Source of the DNA: Alphaproteobacteria bacterium
GTDB taxonomy: Bacteria; Pseudomonadota; Alphaproteobacteria; Micropepsales; Micropepsaceae
Direction of reading: 5' to 3'
Assembly: GCA_947474645.1 (NCBI GenBank)
Contig: CANJJD010000011.1
Coordinates: 1-64,000, forward strand
Length of the DNA: 64,000 nucleotides
Positions within the stretch are counted from its first letter, which is position 1, and every line of letters starts with the position of its first letter. This document shows, piece after piece, positions 16,626 through 26,111 of the stretch. Position numbers and translations under genes: made by a program. The notes beneath the pieces were generated by a model. It saw only the letters and a program-made list of their open reading frames with translations, had not been told where the DNA came from and did no database searches.

Positions 16626-18446
16626 ATGATCCGGATTGCTGCGCTTTTGCTTGGGCTGGCCATTGGCCCGGCCATGGCGCTGGAGGAATGGCCGACCTAT
16701 GGCCACGATTATGGAGACAGCCGCTATTCGCCCCTGGCCCAGATCACGCCGGCCAATGTCGCCGGCCTCAAGCCGGTCTGGACCTATCATATGCGTCCGC
16801 CGGGGCGCGAAGCCCGCGGCTTTGCGGCCTCGGAGAACACGCCGCTGGTGGTGGGCGGCACCATGTTCGTCTCCACGCCGTATGGCCGGGTGGTGGCGCT
16901 GGATGCGGAAACCGGCAAGCAGCGCTGGGCCTATGAAGTGCCCGGCGGCGACCAGCCGGCGACGCGCGGTGTCTCTTACTGGCCCGGTGCAAAACCCCAG
17001 ATCGTGTTCGGCACCCGCGGCGGGCTTTTGATCGCGCTGCATGCCGCAAACGGCGCGCCGGTGAAACGCTTCGGCAAGGACGGCGTGGTCAACCTGCGCA
17101 GCGCTGCGGTGTTGCAGGGCTTTCCCGACGCCGCGCTGGGCGTCACCTCCGCGCCGGTGATCTACAAGAACCTGATCATCACCGGCTCGCGCACCCAGGA
17201 GACGCCGCAACAGGGCGCCTCCGGCAGGGTCCGCGCCTTCGATGTGCGCACCGGCCGTGAGGTCTGGCACTTTAATGGCGTGCCGCAGCCAGGCGAGAAA
17301 TTCCACGACACCTGGGAAGGCGAAAGCTGGGTCAAGCGTTCCGGCGTCAATGTCTGGGTGGGGCTGATCCTGGATGCCAAGCGCGGCATCGCCTATCTGC
17401 CGTTCAGCGCCCCCACCTTCGACCAGTCGGGCAATGACCGCAAAGGCGAATCCCTGTTCTCCAATTCGCTGGTGGCGGTGGATGCCGCCACGGGCAAGTA
17501 TCTGTGGCACTTCCAGGCGCTGCGTCACGACCTGTGGGACTATGACCTGCCGCTGACCACCTTGGTGGATGTGAAAAAAGACGGCCGCACCATTCCGGCG
17601 GTGGCGGTGATGAGCAAGGCCAGCCTGCTCTTCCTGCTGGACCGCGTCACCGGCAAGCCGATCTATGACATCAAGGACATTCCCGTCCCCACCGACACCG
17701 ACATGGTGGGCGAGAAAGTATCGCCCACCCAGCCCGCCTCCATCACGCCGCCGCTGGGCCGCACCTCGTTCAACATGGCCGAACTGGCCAACCTGACGCC
17801 GCAGCAGAAGGACGGCTGCGAGAAACTGATCAAGGAACAGAATGTCGTCGGCGCCGCTTATTTCCAGCCGCCGCGGGTGGACAGCGCCGTGGCGCGCTTT
17901 CCCGGCAACTGGGGCGGCATTGACTGGAGCCACGCCGCCTTCGATCCCCAAAGCGGCTATTACATCGTCAACGCCAGCGAGATCGCCTCGCAGCAGATGA
18001 TGATCAAGAAGCCCGACGGCAGCTATGACATGAAGTATGGCTACCAGTGGTTCTGGGACAAGGTCAGCCACATGCCCTGCCAGGTTCCGCCCTGGGGCAA
18101 TCTCTACGCCATAGACCTGAGCACCGGCGCCATCGCCTGGACGAGCGTGCTGGGCGTCACCGACGGGCTGGCCGATCCCAATACCGGCCGGCCCAATGTC
18201 GGCGGACCCATCGCCACCGGCGGAGGGCTGGTCTTTATCGGCTCCACCGACGACAAGCGCCTGCGGGCCTTTGACACGAAAACCGGCAAGGAGTTGTGGA
18301 CCTTCCGCCTGCCGGCCTCGCTCTACGGCACGCCGCTGACCTACCAGGGCCGCAGCGGCAAGCAGTATGTCGCGGCCGTCACCACGGGCGGATTTTGGGG
18401 CGAAAATGCAGGCTCCGACGAGGTTACAGCCTTCGCCTTGCAATAG
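16626..18446 (+). CDS. Secreted PQQ-dependent dehydrogenase, mGDH-like beta-propeller (copy 1)
   Basis: A 606-residue periplasmic quinoprotein with a signal peptide (about residues 1-19). Repeated PQQ propeller motifs such as VVALDAETGKQRWAYEV and AFDTKTGKELWTFRLP mark the eight-bladed fold. RGVSYWPG and KRFGKDGVVNLR resemble membrane glucose dehydrogenase, but the N-terminal five-helix membrane anchor of that enzyme is missing, so this is a soluble periplasmic form. It probably oxidises a sugar or alcohol and passes electrons to quinone or cytochrome. It is followed 56 bp later by a paralogue. TATAAA at 16599-16604 and an AGGGGTGGGA stretch lie upstream. Confidence 0.87.
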   Translation: MIRIAALLLGLAIGPAMALEEWPTYGHDYGDSRYSPLAQITPANVAGLKPVWTYHMRPPGREARGFAASENTPLVVGGTMFVSTPYGRVVALDAETGKQRWAYEVPGGDQPATRGVSYWPGAKPQIVFGTRGGLLIALHAANGAPVKRFGKDGVVNLRSAAVLQGFPDAALGVTSAPVIYKNLIITGSRTQETPQQGASGRVRAFDVRTGREVWHFNGVPQPGEKFHDTWEGESWVKRSGVNVWVGLILDAKRGIAYLPFSAPTFDQSGNDRKGESLFSNSLVAVDAATGKYLWHFQALRHDLWDYDLPLTTLVDVKKDGRTIPAVAVMSKASLLFLLDRVTGKPIYDIKDIPVPTDTDMVGEKVSPTQPASITPPLGRTSFNMAELANLTPQQKDGCEKLIKEQNVVGAAYFQPPRVDSAVARFPGNWGGIDWSHAAFDPQSGYYIVNASEIASQQMMIKKPDGSYDMKYGYQWFWDKVSHMPCQVPPWGNLYAIDLSTGAIAWTSVLGVTDGLADPNTGRPNVGGPIATGGGLVFIGSTDDKRLRAFDTKTGKELWTFRLPASLYGTPLTYQGRSGKQYVAAVTTGGFWGENAGSDEVTAFALQ

Positions 18447-18502
18447 GCTGTCGGGCCTGTAAATCTCCCAAAAAAGGCGCTGGCGCCGGTTTGGGGAGCA
18501 AC

Positions 18503-20362
18503 ATGAAATCGAATATCCGTCTCTGTGTGATGGCCGCTGCTTTGCTGGGTGGCACCGTGTTGGCCCAAGCCGCGACCGACTGGCCCAATTATGGCAATGA
18601 CGCCGGCGCCCAGCGCTATTCGCCCCTGACCCAGATCACCACGGCCAATGTCTCCCAGCTCAAGGTGGCCTGGACCTATCACATGAAGACGCCGGGCGCG
18701 CCCCGCGTCGCCACCACCCAGACCACGCCTTTGGTGGTGAATAACGTGATGTATCTGGGTTCGCCTTACGGCAAGATCGTCGCGCTCGATCCCGTTACCG
18801 GCAAGGAAATCTGGGTGCTGGACCTGCCGGGCAATGAACGGCCGGCGCCGCGCGGCATGACCTATTGGCCGGGCGACGCCGATCATGCGCCGCGGCTGTT
18901 GTTCGGCACCAATGGCGGCAAGCTGGCGGCGGTGGACGTCAAGACCGGCAAGATGGCCGAAGGTTTTGGCGAGAAGGGCCTGGTCAACCTGCGCACGCCG
19001 GAAATCATGCGCGGCTTCGACAAGAATTACGCTTTGACCTCGCCGCCCGGCGTCTACAAGAACCTGGTGCTGACCGGCGGCTCCAATCCCGAAGATCCGC
19101 GCGGCATCTCGGGCGACGAACGCGCCTGGGATATTCGCACCGGCAAGCTGGTCTGGACTTTCCATGCCGTGCCGCGCGAAGGCGAGTTCGGCAACGACAC
19201 CTGGCCCAAGGATGGCTGGCAGAACCGTTCCGGCGTGAACATCTGGAACATGATCACCATCGACGACAAGCGGGGCATTGCCTATCTGCCCTTCACCGGG
19301 CCGGCCAACGACCGCTGGGGCGGCGACCGCCATGGCGCCAACCTGTTCGGCAACAGCCTGGTGGCGGTGGACGCCAATACCGGCAAGCGGCTGTGGCACT
19401 TCCAGCTTGTGCATCACGAGATCTGGGACCATGACCAGCCCACCCCGCCCATGCTGTTCGACGTCAAGAAGGACGGCAAGACCATTCCCGCCGTGGCGGC
19501 GATGAACAAGTCGGCCTATCTCTTCATCCTCGACCGCGTCACCGGCAAGCCGATCTATCCGGTCAAGGAAGTGCCGGTGCCGCAGAGCACGGCACCCGGC
19601 GAAAAAAGCTGGCCCACCCAGCCGATCCCGGTGACACCGCCGCCGCTGGCCAAGCAGAGCTTCACGGCGGCCACTGACATCGTGACCCTGACGCCGGAAC
19701 TGGAAGCGGTCTGCCGCAAACTGATCACCGACCGTAAGATCCAGGACAGCGTGGCCTTCTCGCCGATCCCCGCGGGCGTGCAGAATGCGCGCTTCCCCGG
19801 CAGCGGCGGCGGCCCCGAATGGGGCGGCGGCGCCTTCGATCCCAAGCTCGGTTATTTCATCGTCAACACCCAGGAGCTGGGCTCGATCGAGGGGCTGGAG
19901 AAAAAGCCCGGCGGCTGGTGGGCATCGGCCTATGGCCCGGACAGCTTCTTCATCAACCCGGACGAAAAGCAGGGTTACATGCCGTGCCATCAGCCGCCCT
20001 GGGGTGATCTGTGGGCGGTGAACGTCAACACCGGCAAGGTCGCCTGGCGCGTCAATCTTGGTGTCACCGACTCCATGCCGGAAGGGAAGAAGAATACCGG
20101 CCGCCCCAACCTGGGTGGGCCGCTCACCACCGGCAGCGGGCTGATCTTCATCGGCGCCACCGATGACAGCCGCTTCCGCGCCTTCGAGACTCGCACCGGC
20201 AAGGAAATCTGGACCCACAAGCTGGACGCATCCGCACACGCCTCGCCGATCACCTACCAGGGCAAGGACGGCAAGCAGTATGTCGCCGTGGTGGCCACCG
20301 GCGGGTCCTTCGTGCACAGCCCCGCGGTAGGCGACAGCCTGGTGGTGTTCGGCCTGCCATAG
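18503..20362 (+). CDS. Secreted PQQ-dependent dehydrogenase, mGDH-like beta-propeller (copy 2)
   Basis: A 619-residue tandem paralogue of the preceding quinoprotein, with its own signal peptide (about residues 1-23, ending VLAQAA). Conserved stretches include NYGNDAGAQRYSPLTQIT, RGMTYWPGD, LWHFQLVHHEIWDHDQPTPP, CHQPPWGDLWAVN and ITYQGKDGKQYVAVVATGG. The substrate-facing loops differ from copy 1, for example the C-terminal GGSFVHSPAVGDSL, suggesting a different sugar or alcohol. Upstream in-frame codons exist, but the ATG at 18503 follows a TTTGGGGAGC ribosome site and opens a clean signal peptide. The gene ends shortly before an intrinsic terminator. Confidence 0.87.
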   Translation: MKSNIRLCVMAAALLGGTVLAQAATDWPNYGNDAGAQRYSPLTQITTANVSQLKVAWTYHMKTPGAPRVATTQTTPLVVNNVMYLGSPYGKIVALDPVTGKEIWVLDLPGNERPAPRGMTYWPGDADHAPRLLFGTNGGKLAAVDVKTGKMAEGFGEKGLVNLRTPEIMRGFDKNYALTSPPGVYKNLVLTGGSNPEDPRGISGDERAWDIRTGKLVWTFHAVPREGEFGNDTWPKDGWQNRSGVNIWNMITIDDKRGIAYLPFTGPANDRWGGDRHGANLFGNSLVAVDANTGKRLWHFQLVHHEIWDHDQPTPPMLFDVKKDGKTIPAVAAMNKSAYLFILDRVTGKPIYPVKEVPVPQSTAPGEKSWPTQPIPVTPPPLAKQSFTAATDIVTLTPELEAVCRKLITDRKIQDSVAFSPIPAGVQNARFPGSGGGPEWGGGAFDPKLGYFIVNTQELGSIEGLEKKPGGWWASAYGPDSFFINPDEKQGYMPCHQPPWGDLWAVNVNTGKVAWRVNLGVTDSMPEGKKNTGRPNLGGPLTTGSGLIFIGATDDSRFRAFETRTGKEIWTHKLDASAHASPITYQGKDGKQYVAVVATGGSFVHSPAVGDSLVVFGLP

Positions 20363-20385
20363 GCGGTTCGCAAGACGCAAAAAAG

Positions 20386-20415
20386 GGCGCGGTCTTCGCA
20401 GACCGCGCCTTTTTT
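20386..20415 (+). terminator. Intrinsic terminator after the tandem quinoprotein genes
   Basis: A perfect 9-bp stem (GGCGCGGTC 20386-20394 with GACCGCGCC 20401-20409) closes a 6-nt loop. It is preceded by an A-run and followed by T6 at 20410-20415 plus a further T4. The A-run also allows use from the opposite strand, so it may stop the convergent DUF4142 transcript as well. It is the only canonical intrinsic terminator I recognised in the window. Confidence 0.92.
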
Positions 20416-20434
20416 CTTTTGGCCTAACCCGCGC

Positions 20435-21049
20435 CTACCGGCCGGCGTTGCGGGTGGTGGGATCCAGCTTTTCGGCCATGGCCAGATGCGTGGCCACGGT
20501 CTTTCCGGTGGTGGAGGCGAAGTCGCGCATGGCGTTGATCTTGCCGCTCCTGGCATAGCGGCGCATCAGGATATCGGCTTCCTTGTGGGCGGCGATCTGC
20601 TGGGCGATGTAACGATGGTCGAAATTGCGCGGCCGCGCCCCGCGCAGGTCGTCCAGCATGCCGCGGCGGCGGGCATCCACGCGCTCGGGCAGGGTGGCGT
20701 TGATGTTGTAGTTGCGGATGGTCCGCTTCAGCCTGGCCGTGGAAACGGTATGGGCGTCGATCATCTTGCGGGCGAAGGCGCGCACCGCGGGCGAACGGGA
20801 GCGCTCCAGGGCGATCCGGCCGGCGGAGACTTCATACATGTCGTTCATGGCGGCGGCATTGACGAAGCCCGGCGTGGTGCGGACCATTTCGGCCACCAGC
20901 CGGCCGACCATGCCGGCGGTGGTATCCTTCACCGCGCTCAGGGGTTCAAACCGGGTGTCGAGGCTGGGGCGGCGCTCTTGCGCGGCGGACACGGCAATGC
21001 CGCTCAAGAAAATCAACGCCGTCATAGCGCCAAGCAGTTTGCCGTTCAC
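20435..21049 (-). CDS. DUF4142-domain exported protein
   Basis: A 204-residue protein with a signal peptide (about residues 1-23, ending SAAQ) and a DUF4142 region of mostly helical, ferritin-like character (FVNAAAMNDMYEVSAGRIALERS, then SPAVRAFARKMIDAHTVSTARLK). DUF4142 proteins are extracytoplasmic and of unknown function, often induced by stress. I chose the GTG at 21049, which has a GGGAGA ribosome site and starts directly before the hydrophobic signal; the upstream ATG at 21127 would add an atypical polar extension. It lies 90 bp downstream of korB on the same strand but is probably functionally separate. Confidence 0.75.
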   Translation of the reverse strand: MNGKLLGAMTALIFLSGIAVSAAQERRPSLDTRFEPLSAVKDTTAGMVGRLVAEMVRTTPGFVNAAAMNDMYEVSAGRIALERSRSPAVRAFARKMIDAHTVSTARLKRTIRNYNINATLPERVDARRRGMLDDLRGARPRNFDHRYIAQQIAAHKEADILMRRYARSGKINAMRDFASTTGKTVATHLAMAEKLDPTTRNAGR

Positions 21050-21139
21050 CGATAGTCTCCCCAGATAGCCCGGCGGGACTTTATCAGCGCCAGTTTGGGA
21101 AAGGAAGTTGCGGAAAGTTCCCCCCAAAGCCCGTGGGCC

Positions 21140-22195
21140 TCAGCTATGGGAGGCGTTGTAGGCGGCAAGGCCTTTGCTGCCGGGGCACAGATCCTTTTCC
21201 GACAGCCGGTTCAGGGCTGCGTCCACCGTATTGAGGTTGGCGTGCATGTCCTTGGCGTTGTTGTCCATGTAGATCAGGCCGGTCACCAGTTCGCCCGCCG
21301 CGGCGCGGCTCTGCAGGTAGTTCATCGCCCCGATGCGGTCGAAAGGATCGTAATCGGCCGCCAGCTTGGACAGGCGCAGGGTCGAGCCGTCATGCAGTGC
21401 CACTTCCTCGGTGGTGCCGGGGGCATACTCAACCTTGATGCTCGCGCGCGGCTCCATCAGGTCCAGTCGGTTGACCGCCTCGTTATGCTCGCGCACGAAA
21501 TCATAGGCCTTGGTCGAGCCGGCATGGTTGTTGAAGGCGACGCAGGGGCTGACGATGTCGATAAAGGCCGGGCCGGGATGGCTCATCGCCGCCATGATCA
21601 GCGGCACCATCTGCGCCTTGTCGCCGGAGAAGCTGCGGCCCACAAAAGTGGCGCCCACCATCAGGGCCATGCTGACCAGGTCGAGAGGGGAGTCGGCATT
21701 GAAGCCGCCGGCCTTGCTCTTGGAGCCCTTGTCGGCGGTGGCGGAGAACTGGCCCTTGGTCAGGCCATACACGCCGTTATTCTCGGTGATGTAGACCATG
21801 TTCACGCCGCGGCGCACGCAATGCACGAATTGGCCCAGGCCGATGGAGGCGGAATCGCCGTCGCCTGACACGCCCAGATAAAGCAGTTCCTTGTTGGCCA
21901 GGTTGGCGCCGGTCAGCACCGACGGCATGCGGCCATGCACGGAATTAAAGCCGTGGCTCTGGCCCAGAAGGTAATCGGGCGTCTTGGACGAACAGCCGAT
22001 GCCCGACAGCTTGGCCACCCGGTGCGGCGCGATGTTCAGCTCGAAACAGGCCTGGATTATGGCGAAGGAAATCGAGTCATGGCCGCAGCCGGCGCACAGG
22101 GTCGAGATCGAGCCTTCATAGTCCCGGTGGGTGAAACCCAATTTGTTCACCGGGATGCCGGGATGGCGCAGCTTGGGCTTGGCGATATAGGTCAT
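21140..22195 (-). CDS. korB: 2-oxoacid:ferredoxin oxidoreductase, beta subunit
   Basis: The 351-residue thiamine-pyrophosphate subunit of a 2-oxoacid (probably 2-oxoglutarate) oxidoreductase. The CAGCGHDS segment supplies Fe-S ligands near the N-terminus. The TPP-Mg binding stretch runs from GDGDSASIGLGQF to ENNGVYGLTKGQFS. Together with the alpha subunit it decarboxylates the 2-oxoacid to an acyl-CoA and reduces ferredoxin or an equivalent acceptor. Its start overlaps the korA stop by 4 nt, so stoichiometric translation is expected. It is the last gene of a three-gene operon. Confidence 0.88.
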   Translation of the reverse strand: MTYIAKPKLRHPGIPVNKLGFTHRDYEGSISTLCAGCGHDSISFAIIQACFELNIAPHRVAKLSGIGCSSKTPDYLLGQSHGFNSVHGRMPSVLTGANLANKELLYLGVSGDGDSASIGLGQFVHCVRRGVNMVYITENNGVYGLTKGQFSATADKGSKSKAGGFNADSPLDLVSMALMVGATFVGRSFSGDKAQMVPLIMAAMSHPGPAFIDIVSPCVAFNNHAGSTKAYDFVREHNEAVNRLDLMEPRASIKVEYAPGTTEEVALHDGSTLRLSKLAADYDPFDRIGAMNYLQSRAAAGELVTGLIYMDNNAKDMHANLNTVDAALNRLSEKDLCPGSKGLAAYNASHS

Positions 22196-24018
22196 TCCGC
22201 GGCTTCCCTGGAGGTGAGCGACATGCGTTCGGCGATGGCGGCGATGATGAAGCGGGCGGTGATCACCTGGCCGTCATAATGCAGGATGGAGATGAAGCGC
22301 GCCGGATCGATGCCGCATTCATTGACCAGCAGGCTGCGCATCTGGGCATCGCGGTTCTGTTCGACCAAAAAGACCTGGTCATAGGCGTTGATGAAGTCGG
22401 TCACCGCTTCGCTGAAGGGAAAGGCGCGCAGCCGCATCGTGTCCAGGTGAATGCCGTCGGCAGCCAGCGCCGCCAGGGCCTCGCGCATGGCGGGCGCGGT
22501 GGAGCCGAAATAGATCACCCCGACCTTGGCCTTCTCGCGGGCCTTTTCGATCACCGGCGAAGGCACCAGGCTCTTGGCGGTCTCGAACTTGCGCAGCAGC
22601 CGCTGCATATTGTCCTGATAGACCGCGCCTTCCTCGCTGTATTTGGCGAAGCGGTCGCGGGACGAGCCGCGGGTAAAATAGGCACCCTTGCTGGGATGGG
22701 TGCCGGGCAGGGTGCGGTAGGGGATGGCGTCGCCGTCCACGTCCAGGTAGCGGCCGAAGGTCTTGCCGGCCTCCAGCTCCTCGGCGGTCATCACCTTGCC
22801 GCGGTCGTAAACCCGCTTGTCGTCCCAGGTGAAGGGCTCGCACAGCCAGTCATTCATGCCGATATCCAGGTCTTCGAGCACAAAGATCGGGGTCTGAAGC
22901 CGCTCGGCCAAATCGAAGGCCTGGGCGCAAAATTCGAACAGCTCGCGCGGATCCTCAGGGATCAGCAGCACATGCTTGGTGTCGCCATGGGATGCATAGG
23001 CGCAGACCAGCAGATCGGACTGCTGGGTGCGGGTGGGCATGCCGGTGGACGGCCCGCCGCGCTGCACGTCGATGATCACGGCGGGGATTTCCGCGAAATA
23101 GGCCAGGCCGAGGAATTCCTGCATCAGGGAAATGCCAGGACCGGATGTGGCGGTGAAGGCGCGGGCGCCGTTCCAGCTTGCCCCGATCACCGTGCCGATG
23201 GCGGAGATTTCGTCTTCCGACTGCACGATGGCGAACTTGTTCTTGCCGGTCTCTGCATCCACCCGGTACTTGCGGCAATGCTTGGCGAAGGCTTCGGCGA
23301 CCGAAGTGGACGGCGTGATGGGATACCAGGCCGCCACCGTGGCGCCGCCATAGACGCAGCCCAGGCCGGCGGCGTCATTGCCGGTGACAAAGATGCGCTT
23401 GCCCACTTCGTTGGCGCGCTCGACCGTGAGGCTGCAGGCATCCCCCAGATGATCGCGGGCATAGTCGTAGCCCATGCGCAGCGCCTGATGGTTGGGCGCG
23501 ATCAGGGTCTCCTTCTTGCTGTATTGTTCGCCGATCAGCTTCTCCAGCACTTCAATCTCGATTCCGAGAAGCTGGGTGAGGGCGCCGATATAGATGATGT
23601 TCTTGAATAGCTGGCGCTGGCGCGGATCCTTGTAGGCCGCGTTGCTGATCTCGGTCAGCGGCATGCGGATGATGTTGATGTCGTCGCGAAATTTCGAGTC
23701 CGGGATCGGGCGCGAGGAATCGTAGAACAGGTAGCAGCCCGGATCGATCGAGGCGACATCCTTGTCCCAGGTCTGGGGGTTCATCGCCACCATCAGGTCC
23801 ACGCCGCCGCGCCGTCCCAGCCAGCCCTTGCCGGAAACGCGCACCTCGTACCAGGTGGGCAGGCCCTGGATGTTGGACGGGAAGATGTTGCGCGAGGTGA
23901 CCGGAACGCCCATGCGCAGGATGGCGCGGGCGAACATCTCGTTGGCGGATGCCGAGCCCGAGCCGTTGACGTTGGCGAACTTCACCACGAAATCATTGAC
24001 GGATTTTATTTGTGACAT
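22192..24018 (-). CDS. korA: 2-oxoacid:ferredoxin oxidoreductase, fused gamma/alpha subunit
   Basis: A 608-residue fused subunit. Residues 1 to about 190 form the gamma domain (NDFVVKFANVNGSGSASANE, then GLPTWYEVRVSGKGWLGR). The rest is the alpha domain with the YPITPSTSVAEAF motif, TATSGPGISLMQEFLGLAYF and RGGPSTGMPTRTQQSDLL, which bind the pyrimidine side of TPP and the substrate. This fusion is typical of aerobic and facultative proteobacterial KorA. The ATG at 24018 lies inside the end of the upstream flavoprotein gene (13-nt overlap), indicating coupling. Confidence 0.9.
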   Translation of the reverse strand: MSQIKSVNDFVVKFANVNGSGSASANEMFARAILRMGVPVTSRNIFPSNIQGLPTWYEVRVSGKGWLGRRGGVDLMVAMNPQTWDKDVASIDPGCYLFYDSSRPIPDSKFRDDINIIRMPLTEISNAAYKDPRQRQLFKNIIYIGALTQLLGIEIEVLEKLIGEQYSKKETLIAPNHQALRMGYDYARDHLGDACSLTVERANEVGKRIFVTGNDAAGLGCVYGGATVAAWYPITPSTSVAEAFAKHCRKYRVDAETGKNKFAIVQSEDEISAIGTVIGASWNGARAFTATSGPGISLMQEFLGLAYFAEIPAVIIDVQRGGPSTGMPTRTQQSDLLVCAYASHGDTKHVLLIPEDPRELFEFCAQAFDLAERLQTPIFVLEDLDIGMNDWLCEPFTWDDKRVYDRGKVMTAEELEAGKTFGRYLDVDGDAIPYRTLPGTHPSKGAYFTRGSSRDRFAKYSEEGAVYQDNMQRLLRKFETAKSLVPSPVIEKAREKAKVGVIYFGSTAPAMREALAALAADGIHLDTMRLRAFPFSEAVTDFINAYDQVFLVEQNRDAQMRSLLVNECGIDPARFISILHYDGQVITARFIIAAIAERMSLTSREAAE

Positions 24019-25877
24019 GCGTACCCCGTCTTGGGCGCGTTCAGCAGGAATTTCTGCATGTCCCAGGCGCCGGTGGGGCAGCGCTCGGCGCACAGCCCGC
24101 AATGCAGGCACAGGTCTTCGTCCTTGGCCATCACCCGGCCGGTCTTGAGCGCGGTGGAAATGTACAGGTCCTGGTCGGGATGCAGCGCCGGGGCCGTCAG
24201 CCGGTGGCGCAAATCTTCTTCCGCGCCATTGGCGGTGAAGGTGATGCAATCCATCGGGCAGATGTCCACACAGGCGTCGCATTCGATGCATTTTGGGGTG
24301 TCGAACACGGTCTGGACATCGCAGTTCAGGCAACGCTCGGCTTCTGCAAACGCCTGCTTGAGGTCAAAGCCCAGTTCCACTTCCAGCTTCACATCCTTCA
24401 GCGTTTTTTCGATGGGGGCGTGGGGCACCTTGAAGCGATGGTCATTGGAGATGTCGTTGTCATAGCTCCATTCATGAATGCCCATCTTCTGGCTGGACAG
24501 ATTGACCATGGGCGGCGGGCGCTGGCCCACGTCCTTGCCCTGGCAGAGCAGGTCCATGGAGATGGCGGCGTCATGGCCATGCGCCACGGCCCAGATGATG
24601 TTCTTGGGACCGAAGGCCGCGTCGCCGCCGAAAAAGACGCGTGGATTGGTGGACTGGAAGGTGGCGGGATTGACCACCGGCATGTCCCACTTGTCGAATT
24701 CCAGGCCGACATCGCGCTCGATCCAGGGAAAGGCGTTCTCCTGGCCCACCGCCACCAGCACGTCGTCGCATTCCATCACCACGTCCGGCTCGCCCGACGG
24801 CACCAGGCTGCGGCGTCCCTTGGCGTCGGTCTCGGCTTTGACCTTCTGGAAGCGCACGCCGGTCAGCTTGCCGCCGCTGTTCAGGAACTCTACCGGCACC
24901 AGGAAATTGTGGATCGGGATTCCTTCATGCATCGCGTCTTCTTTTTCCCAGGGGCTGGCCTTCATTTCGCCGAAGCCGGAGCGCACCACGACGTTGACCT
25001 GTTCGCCGCCCAGGCGCCGCGAGGTGCGGCAGCAGTCCATCGCGGTATTGCCGCCGCCCAGCACAATGACGCGTTTGCCGATCTTGGTGGTGTGCCCGAA
25101 CGACACCGATGCCAGCCAGTCAATGCCGATATGGACATTGGCGTCCGCTTCCTTGCGGCCGGGGATGTCCAGCTCGCGCCCGCGCGGCGCGCCGCAGCCG
25201 ACAAAGACGGCGTCATACTTCTCGGCCAGGAGACTTTTCAAAGAAGTGATCTTCTGGCCCAGCCGCAGCTCGGGCTTGAGATCCAGGATGTAATTCACTT
25301 CCTCGTCCAGCACCGTTTCGGGCAGGCGGAATTTGGGAATCTGGGTGCGCATCATGCCGCCGGCATTGGCGTCGCCGTCATACAGCACGACTTCATATCC
25401 CAGCGGCAGCAGGTCGCGCGCGACCGTCAGCGAAGCGGGACCGGCGCCGATCAGCGCCACCCGCTTGCCGTTCTTCTGCGCGGCGGGCGCGGGCATGCGG
25501 TGCTTCACATCGGTCTTGTTGTCGGCGGCGACGCGCTTGAGGCGGCAGATGGCGACCGGCTCGGCCTTCTTGGTGACTTCCTCGACGCGGCCGCGGCGGC
25601 ACGCCGGCTCGCAGGGGCGGTCGCAGGTGCGGCCCAGCACGCCGGGAAACACGTTGGAGTGCCAGTTGACCATGTACGCGTCGGCATAACGGCCGGCCGC
25701 GATCATGCGGATATATTCAGGAACGGGGGTATGGGCGGGGCAGGCCCATTGGCAGTCCACCACCTTGTGGAAGTAATCGGGATTGGCGATGTCGGTGGGC
25801 TTCATCCCAGCGACAGACGGACCATTCACCGCGCCCGACGCTTGCCGGGACGCTTCACTCACCGATGCACCACTCAT
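24006..25877 (-). CDS. GltD-like FAD/NAD(P) oxidoreductase with ferredoxin domain, putative electron-transfer subunit of Kor
   Basis: A 623-residue flavoprotein. An N-terminal Fe-S region (CQWACPAHTPVPEYI, then CDRPCEPACRRG) resembles the glutamate synthase small subunit. The FAD Rossmann loop is VALIGAGPAS and the NAD(P) loop is VIVLGGGNTAMD. Two C-terminal 4Fe-4S motifs follow (CIECDACVDICPMDC and CLHCGLCAERCP). It lacks a glutamate synthase partner and overlaps korA, so it most likely couples the 2-oxoacid oxidoreductase to NADP, as described for a 2-oxoglutarate:NADP oxidoreductase of Thauera-type bacteria (recalled, not checked). The exact start is uncertain: ATG 25877 and ATG 25805 are both possible. 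Confidence 0.8.
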   Translation of the reverse strand: MSGASVSEASRQASGAVNGPSVAGMKPTDIANPDYFHKVVDCQWACPAHTPVPEYIRMIAAGRYADAYMVNWHSNVFPGVLGRTCDRPCEPACRRGRVEEVTKKAEPVAICRLKRVAADNKTDVKHRMPAPAAQKNGKRVALIGAGPASLTVARDLLPLGYEVVLYDGDANAGGMMRTQIPKFRLPETVLDEEVNYILDLKPELRLGQKITSLKSLLAEKYDAVFVGCGAPRGRELDIPGRKEADANVHIGIDWLASVSFGHTTKIGKRVIVLGGGNTAMDCCRTSRRLGGEQVNVVVRSGFGEMKASPWEKEDAMHEGIPIHNFLVPVEFLNSGGKLTGVRFQKVKAETDAKGRRSLVPSGEPDVVMECDDVLVAVGQENAFPWIERDVGLEFDKWDMPVVNPATFQSTNPRVFFGGDAAFGPKNIIWAVAHGHDAAISMDLLCQGKDVGQRPPPMVNLSSQKMGIHEWSYDNDISNDHRFKVPHAPIEKTLKDVKLEVELGFDLKQAFAEAERCLNCDVQTVFDTPKCIECDACVDICPMDCITFTANGAEEDLRHRLTAPALHPDQDLYISTALKTGRVMAKDEDLCLHCGLCAERCPTGAWDMQKFLLNAPKTGYACHK

Positions 25878-26111
25878 GCTGCTGACTGCTTCCCCAATGA
25901 CACGCCCCAAAAGGACCAACGTCTGACGGATTCAGCTATGTGTGCGTATGGTCCTGTGCGCTTGTGCTCTTCTTGTTTCCAGCATGTCCGGGAATTGGCC
26001 GGCTGCTTTATTCGAGTCCCTGTGGGCTCATACTAGCGAGGGTAAATGCCACGCAAAAGGCTTGTTGCACCGCGTCATAGGCGCGGCGGAAAATCGTTCG
26101 GTGACAATCGC

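Noticed and set aside
18470-18490. GC-rich hairpin GGCGC/GCGCC after the first quinoprotein gene
   Set aside because: The short stem with a 2-nt loop lacks a T-run and is followed closely by a ribosome site, so it is not a terminator.
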